From Methanospirillum hungatei (GTDB lineage Archaea; Halobacteriota; Methanomicrobia; Methanomicrobiales; Methanospirillaceae), in contig NZ_JAIWNS010000026.1 in NCBI RefSeq assembly GCF_020216685.1, forward strand, positions 1 through 10,000: DNA of 10,000 nucleotides. Direction: 5' to 3'. Made by a program: the position numbers and the translations under genes. A model generated the notes under the pieces. That model made no database searches and had not been told where the DNA came from. It saw nothing but the letters and a program-made list of their open reading frames with translations. Shown piece by piece: positions 6,007-10,000 of this stretch. Each line of letters opens with the position of its first letter. Position 1 is the stretch's first letter.

Positions 6007-7179
6007 TTACTCATGTCTGAGTGCATCAATCGGCCGCAGATCTGATGCTTTCCATGCCGGGTATAATCCAGACAGGATACTGGTTGCAACACCGAAGATC
6101 ATCCCATAAGGTATCTGGATAAGGCTGGAGAATGCGAAGAGGTATGATGTCTCCTGAAGCATCACGGCTATTGCTGCATATCCTCCAAGAAAACTCAGCA
6201 CACCTCCGATAATGGAGCCAGATACCCCGAGGATCAGGGACTCGTAGATGAACATGCTCCTGACCTCTGCCCGTTTTGTCCCGATAGATCTGAGGATTCC
6301 GATCTCCCGGTACCGCTCCATCACAGACATCATCATGACATTGAAGATGGAAACTCCTGCAACGATGAGAGAGATCCCTCCGATTGCCATCGTAAAGGTG
6401 GATATCCTCCCAAAAGTCTCAAGGATGGTCTCAAGGATCGCCTTGGTATCATAAACATTTACCTCGGTCTCCCGCCGGTTTAACTGAGCATCGATTGAAT
6501 TCTTGACCTGATCGATATCTTTCAGGTTTCTGACCTTCACGATAACCTGGTCATATCCTCTGACATCATAAAAGTCCTTGTACCACTGGTCTGATGCGAT
6601 TATTGCATAGTCAGGGCTGATATCAAATCCCATCCCCCGCTCTGCCAGAATACCGACCACCCTGACCCCGGCCTCCTCGTCACCGACCAGTATCCGGGAG
6701 CCGACGGCAAGGTTATTCTCTTTGGCTATCTTTGCACCGACCATTACCCCTGATGCTCCCCGGAGGAACTGGCCTGTCTCAAGATTCAAAAGGGTCGGAA
6801 TATCCTGCGGATTAACCCCGTAAATGGAAGCAGCAAGGATCTCACGACCTATCCTGATTCGATCGCCGCCGGCATACACGGGAACAACCTCGTTATTCCC
6901 CGAAGCACGGCGTATCTGTTCCAGTTGCCGGTCAGTTATCCGTTTGTCAGTCCCGGTACTGGTCATCCCCTGAAATGAGATATGGGGGGTTACCACGACT
7001 GAGTCACCGACGTCGGTCAATGAGTCTGATACGGATAAAACCAGGCTGTTTCCGAGGATACCCATGGAGGAGATGGCAACCACCCCGATGATGATCCCAA
7101 TGGCTGCAAGAAGGGATCTGAGCCAGTGGATCTGCAGGTTTCTGATCGCAAGACCAAAAAAGAGCCGGTGACTACTCAT
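6007..7179 (-). CDS. ABC transporter permease, FtsX/MacB type
   Basis: A 390-residue permease of the type VII (MacB/LolC/FtsX) group. Transmembrane helix 1 is at about 22-42, followed by a large extracytoplasmic MacB-like domain (about 45-255), then three helices (about 260-284, 312-340, 353-374). The family signature ERYREIGILRSIGTKRAEV (288-306), which contacts the ATPase, and the ending GLYPAWKASDLRPIDALRHE are both present. Members of this group use ATP hydrolysis for mechanical work on extracytoplasmic substrates (lipoproteins, peptides, toxins) rather than classic import. The substrate here is unknown. It would work with the adjacent ATPase as a dimer of each. The ATG overlaps the ATPase stop (ATGA, 7176-7179) and is served by a very strong AAGGAGGAGG site encoded in the last ATPase codons. 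Confidence 0.95.
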   Translation of the reverse strand: MSSHRLFFGLAIRNLQIHWLRSLLAAIGIIIGVVAISSMGILGNSLVLSVSDSLTDVGDSVVVTPHISFQGMTSTGTDKRITDRQLEQIRRASGNNEVVPVYAGGDRIRIGREILAASIYGVNPQDIPTLLNLETGQFLRGASGVMVGAKIAKENNLAVGSRILVGDEEAGVRVVGILAERGMGFDISPDYAIIASDQWYKDFYDVRGYDQVIVKVRNLKDIDQVKNSIDAQLNRRETEVNVYDTKAILETILETFGRISTFTMAIGGISLIVAGVSIFNVMMMSVMERYREIGILRSIGTKRAEVRSMFIYESLILGVSGSIIGGVLSFLGGYAAIAVMLQETSYLFAFSSLIQIPYGMIFGVATSILSGLYPAWKASDLRPIDALRHE

Positions 7180-7862
7180 GCCTCCTCCTTGATCCTCCCA
7201 TCTTCAATCATGATGACCCGATCTGCATACTCTGCTGTCCGGGGATCATGCGTGACCATGACAATCGTCTTACCCTGTTCCCTGCAGAGTCTTGTGAGAA
7301 GCTGCATAATCGCGGTCCCCGTCTTCGTGTCCAGATTCCCTGTCGGCTCATCACAGAGCATGATCTCCGGATCATTGACAAGGGCACGTGCAATGGCTAC
7401 CCGCTGCTGCTGTCCGCCGGAGAGTTGACCTGGCCGGTGGTGCCAGAGATCTGACGTAAGGCCGACGGCAGCCAGGACCTCCTTGCACCGGTCTGTGCAT
7501 CCGGTCTCCCCGGTCTTGAGGATGAGCGGGTACTGGACATTCTCAAGGGCATTGAGGAGGAGGATCAGGTTGAACTGCTGGAAGATAAATCCCAGAACAT
7601 CACGGCGAAGCTCCGTCAGCTGGTCATCTGTCATCGTCCGGATGTTCTTTCCGTCTATGATGACATCACCTGACGTTGGAACATCAAGACACCCGATCAT
7701 ATTGAGCAGGGTGGATTTTCCTGACCCGGATGGCCCCATGATGGCAATAAACTCCCCTCGTTGAATCTCAAAAGAGAGGTGGTCAAGAGCCACCACATCT
7801 CCTGCATCAAGGGGGTAAATCTTGGTGACATCAGTAAAGACGATCACCGGCTGTGTATCCAT
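7176..7862 (-). CDS. ABC transporter ATP-binding protein, MacB/LolD type
   Basis: A 228-residue nucleotide-binding subunit that powers the neighbouring FtsX/MacB-type permease at the cytoplasmic face. The order of motifs is complete: Walker A GPSGSGKS (43-50), Q-loop at FQQFN (94-98), signature LSGGQQQR (147-154), Walker B MLCDEP (168-173) with catalytic Glu172, D-loop NLD (176-178) and switch His205 in VTHD. Length and the 'GxIFQxFNL' region are those of the MacB/LolD subgroup. I chose the ATG at 7860-7862, one base after the stop of the COG1361 gene, because homology begins there and GGGGA precedes it. The in-frame ATG at 7901 would add 13 residues overlapping the upstream gene and is unlikely. 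The stop overlaps the permease start by four bases. Confidence 0.95.
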   Translation of the reverse strand: MDTQPVIVFTDVTKIYPLDAGDVVALDHLSFEIQRGEFIAIMGPSGSGKSTLLNMIGCLDVPTSGDVIIDGKNIRTMTDDQLTELRRDVLGFIFQQFNLILLLNALENVQYPLILKTGETGCTDRCKEVLAAVGLTSDLWHHRPGQLSGGQQQRVAIARALVNDPEIMLCDEPTGNLDTKTGTAIMQLLTRLCREQGKTIVMVTHDPRTAEYADRVIMIEDGRIKEEA

Positions 7863-7863
7863 C

Positions 7864-9024
7864 TTATCCCCGTGGTCTTCTGCTGTACCAGATGGCACCA
7901 ATCACTCCCAGTGCAATCACTACAAGAACACCGATGATAACCGGTGAAAATCCTTCTTCATCCTGTTTTGGTTTGGGACCGGTTCCTTCACCGAGTTCGA
8001 CCAGAGTATCTGAAGCGAACTCGTTCCCGTCATTATCCTTAAAGGATGTCCGGAGCGGGACTTCAGTGACATTTCCATCTGCCCGGAAGGTCACTTCAAA
8101 ACTTGCAAAGTCATCAGGCTTGAGTGCACCAACGGCATAGACCTTGAACGGAAATACCGGGACCGCTGGTTCTGCGGAGGTTATTACGACTGCATTCGCC
8201 GTTTCAAGCCCGGAGTTTGTAACATCACCGGTCACCCGGTAATAGTCCTTTTTGGTATCAACCTGCACATTTGAAAGGACGGTGTCTGCCTGTTTCCTGC
8301 TCTTCTTTCCGGTCTCGACCGGCAACGTGTATGAGACCTCATGCTGGTTTATGCCATTCTGATACTGGACAATAAATTCAATCGGTGAATCTCCGTATGG
8401 CGTTACCGAGAAGGGGATATCTACCGAACTATCAGGTGCAAGGACGCCGGAGAAGTATGATGTCGGTGTTATCTCATGCTCTCCTGCCTGTGGTATCACC
8501 GTAACACCGGTAACCTGATTATCACGGGGATTCCCGACATGAATGGTCAGATCCTCCTTCTTTCCTGATACAAAGGTCTCCGGCTTATTCAGAACCGACA
8601 CCTCAAGGGGATTATCCTGGACCAGAACCCTGAACGGATACCGAAGGAAGTTTGCATCCCTGAAATCCACTGAGAAGATAGGGTAAAATATTCCGGTTGC
8701 CCCCCCGGCCTGGAGCGTGTAGGTAAAGCTCATCGTGTTTCCGGCACCAATGGCTCCAACCTTTCTATAACTGTCAGATAGTACTTTGAACTCTTTGGAG
8801 AGCATCTGTGCACTGGATATGGCCACACTCTTCGTCCCGGTGTTTGCAAGCGTAATGGTCACCGTTGCGGTGTCATAGGGCATAAGAACCGCCGGGTCAA
8901 TAGAGAGATTGATCACCTGTATCTGTGCTGCTGCCGCTTCATTCTCCGGAAGAAGTTCTGCAGTATTGATGGATACGAGAAGGAGACTTACAAATAACAG
9001 GGTGATGATTGCCCCTGTTCTCAT
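7864..9024 (-). CDS. COG1361-type S-layer-like protein, secreted and C-terminally membrane-anchored
   Basis: A 386-residue exported protein. The first 20 or so residues form a signal peptide (MRTGAIITLLFVSLLLV...), then come three beta-sandwich, CARDB/COG1361-like domains (about 34-135, 139-235 and 248-345, each with 'vtltNtG'-like strands such as VTITLANTG and VTGDVTNSG), an acidic linker, one transmembrane helix (361-380) and a basic cytoplasmic end SRRPRG. Possible N-glycosylation sequons are NLS (39-41) and NVT (318-320). The protein would sit outside the membrane, tethered at its C terminus. Next to a MacB-like pair it may play the part that periplasmic adaptors play in bacteria, but this is inference. 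The start at 9022-9024 has GGGGGAG at 9029-9035 with four bases of spacing and overlaps the Yip1 stop (ATGA). The longer frame to 9129 would bury the signal peptide and is rejected. Confidence 0.9.
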   Translation of the reverse strand: MRTGAIITLLFVSLLLVSINTAELLPENEAAAAQIQVINLSIDPAVLMPYDTATVTITLANTGTKSVAISSAQMLSKEFKVLSDSYRKVGAIGAGNTMSFTYTLQAGGATGIFYPIFSVDFRDANFLRYPFRVLVQDNPLEVSVLNKPETFVSGKKEDLTIHVGNPRDNQVTGVTVIPQAGEHEITPTSYFSGVLAPDSSVDIPFSVTPYGDSPIEFIVQYQNGINQHEVSYTLPVETGKKSRKQADTVLSNVQVDTKKDYYRVTGDVTNSGLETANAVVITSAEPAVPVFPFKVYAVGALKPDDFASFEVTFRADGNVTEVPLRTSFKDNDGNEFASDTLVELGEGTGPKPKQDEEGFSPVIIGVLVVIALGVIGAIWYSRRPRG

Positions 9025-9686
9025 GCCGCTCCCCCGGTGAAGAGCAGGAGGCTTGCAAGGGTGTAGGCGATATAGATGAGCACCGGAAGTCCTGCGACGA
9101 TGAGGGCTTTTTTTGCCGGAAGACCACAACAGGCCTCTACACCGATTGACCAGATATTGGCAACCCAGATGAGGAAGATGATGGTGATGATGGTTGAGAT
9201 GATGCTGAATTCATGAAGAGCAGGGTCCAGCATCATAGACATTGCTGCCTTACTGATCTCTTCCGGATTGGTGGACCGGATGGGGCTGATATCTGCCTGG
9301 GGGATATAATATCCGCTCAGGAGAAGCGTGATGATGGTTGCAAAGACGAGGGGAACCATACCATAGCCACAGATCTCCATGACCCGCTTGAATGTCCCGG
9401 TACCCTGCATGACCTTCTGCAGTCCAAAGAGGATCACTGCTGCAACCAGCCAGATGATAAAGGATGAAAAGAATGTTGATATTGCAGCACTGACTGCAGC
9501 GATTGTTGCAAGCCCTTCCATCATTCCAGAAAACAGTTTCCCTGAGAGTTCTCCCATCATATACCCGGTAATCGATCCGACTAGTGCCATTACAAGGATG
9601 ATAAGGGCAGGGATTTTTAGTGAGGGTTCCTGTTTACAAATGGTGCTGAAAAAAGCACGGGGGTTTGTTAATAATTCTATAATCAT
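9021..9686 (-). CDS. Yip1-like five-helix membrane protein
   Basis: A 221-residue integral membrane protein of the Yip1 domain superfamily. The N terminus begins with the usual cytoplasmic 'LLTNPRAFFSTI' segment (5-16), followed by five predicted helices (about 25-44, 68-90, 108-126, 160-181 and 194-216) and the conserved GYGMVP between helices 2 and 3 (107-112). Yip1 proteins in eukaryotes work in vesicle traffic. Archaeal and bacterial members have no settled function but often neighbour ABC transporters and COG1361 proteins. The ATG at 9684-9686 has only a weak AAGAAG upstream. The stop overlaps the start of the COG1361 gene by four bases, so the two products are probably made together. 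A transporter-assembly or lipid-related role is a guess. Confidence 0.85.
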   Translation of the reverse strand: MIIELLTNPRAFFSTICKQEPSLKIPALIILVMALVGSITGYMMGELSGKLFSGMMEGLATIAAVSAAISTFFSSFIIWLVAAVILFGLQKVMQGTGTFKRVMEICGYGMVPLVFATIITLLLSGYYIPQADISPIRSTNPEEISKAAMSMMLDPALHEFSIISTIITIIFLIWVANIWSIGVEACCGLPAKKALIVAGLPVLIYIAYTLASLLLFTGGAA

Positions 9687-9703
9687 AATTTCTTCTTATG
9701 TTG

Positions 9704-9724
9704 TAGGTTTTATGACCTGTTATG
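9704..9724. promoter_or_regulatory. Candidate operator or internal promoter between XRE and Yip1 genes
   Basis: In the 40-base gap between these genes, AGGT (9705-9708) and ACCT (9715-9718) form an inverted repeat with a six-base spacer, and TTATG occurs at 9696, 9710 and 9720. It is the only sizeable non-coding gap in the operon, and a small regulator binding next to its own gene is common. The arms are short, so chance is possible. Confidence 0.25.
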
Positions 9725-9726
9725 GG

Positions 9727-9939
9727 TTATTCATCCGGTCCTGTTTCATCATCAAAGAAGAATAGTTCTTCGATGCTGGTATTCAGAATGCAGGCGATAT
9801 GATGGGCCAACCGGAGGGATGGATTATATTTTCCTTTTTCAAGAAAAACAATGGTCTCCCGTCTGACGCCTGCTTTCCGGGCAAGATCAGCCTGGGTTAT
9901 CCCCTGTCTCACCCTGAATTCCTTTATCCGGGTGTACAC
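9727..9939 (-). CDS. Small XRE/Cro-type helix-turn-helix regulator
   Basis: A 70-residue DNA-binding protein formed by a single HTH_3 domain. The sequence [45 protein letters not shown] shows the five-helix fold, with the turn-helix at [17 protein letters not shown] (14-30) and the conserved KGKYNPSL (35-42); it ends in an acidic tail ([11 protein letters not shown]). Such short archaeal and bacterial regulators usually sit beside genes for membrane proteins that they control. The start is GTG at 9937-9939, preceded by AGGGGGGAG; a TAG in frame just upstream excludes any earlier start. It precedes the Yip1-COG1361-ABC genes on the same strand and is probably their local regulator, although that is not shown by the sequence alone. 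Confidence 0.93.
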   Translation of the reverse strand: MYTRIKEFRVRQGITQADLARKAGVRRETIVFLEKGKYNPSLRLAHHIACILNTSIEELFFFDDETGPDE

Positions 9940-9948
9940 GGCTCCCCC

Positions 9949-10000
9949 CTAGTAGACATCACCCTTGTGGTTATAGTAGGTCTGAAAGAGGATGGTGCTG
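9949..10000 (-). CDS. Unidentified protein, last 16 codons (partial, continues beyond window)
   Basis: On the minus strand one frame is open from the right edge to a TAG at 9949-9951, reading STILFQTYYNHKGDVY. The other two minus-strand frames cannot be judged over so short a stretch. The stop lies nine bases before the XRE start, and the G run of its binding site begins in the TAG itself. This is the tight spacing seen in the rest of the operon and is why I believe the fragment is a real gene end. Too little is visible to name a family. Confidence 0.5.
   Translation of the reverse strand, partial: STILFQTYYNHKGDVY

Noticed and set aside
7863..7901. 13-residue extension of the ABC ATPase
   Set aside because: It overlaps the COG1361 gene, and family similarity begins at the ATG at 7860-7862.
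9025..9129. 35-residue extension of the COG1361 protein
   Set aside because: It would place a basic stretch before the signal peptide and lie inside the Yip1 gene; the ATG at 9022-9024 has a strong binding site.
9213..9765. Plus-strand open frames opposite the Yip1 gene
   Set aside because: Antisense to a membrane protein with clear helices; hydrophilic, low-complexity translation with no domain and no binding site.

Overview
The window reads as ordinary chromosome from a euryarchaeal methanogen of the Methanomicrobiales, with Methanospirillum as my best guess. It carries an archaeal RadA recombinase, an archaeal-type phosphoglycolate phosphatase, a NOG1-family GTPase, a winged-helix/CBS regulator (COG2524 type), a free-standing PRC-barrel protein and a COG1361 S-layer-like protein. 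Starts are ATG or GTG, usually with recognisable purine-rich ribosome binding sites. I see no tRNA, rRNA, CRISPR array, insertion sequence or prophage gene. The genus is inference; the archaeal assignment is secure.

Layout. (1) 1-1208, plus strand: the 3' end of radA, then a phosphoglycolate phosphatase. (2) 1190-3380, minus strand: a tight three-gene unit transcribed in the order CBS/winged-helix regulator, orphan beta-class DNA methyltransferase with a Myb-like tail, small PRC-barrel protein. The last gene overlaps the phosphatase tail to tail by 19 bp. (3) 3381-5017: a small PspC-domain membrane protein (plus) and a six-repeat TPR protein (minus), separated from their neighbours by AT-rich regulatory DNA. 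(4) 5018-5992, plus: a NOG1-family GTPase ending in a hairpin that looks like a bidirectional terminator. (5) 6007-10000, minus: a tightly packed operon read from the right edge: the last 16 codons of an unidentified gene, a small XRE-type regulator, a Yip1-like five-helix membrane protein, a secreted and membrane-anchored COG1361 protein, an ABC ATPase of the MacB/LolD type, and its FtsX/MacB-type permease.

How they work together. The last block is the clearest functional module: a MacB-like transporter whose extracytoplasmic partner is a three-domain, membrane-anchored beta-sandwich protein, with a Yip1-like protein and a cognate regulator. The second block couples a ligand-sensing regulator to a DNA methyltransferase with no restriction partner and to a PRC-barrel protein of the size of the archaeal CdpB division proteins. 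I found no clearly new defence or mobile system. The points most worth following are these two gene associations, a palindrome at the predicted start of the regulator transcript, and the bidirectional terminator at 5957-6002.
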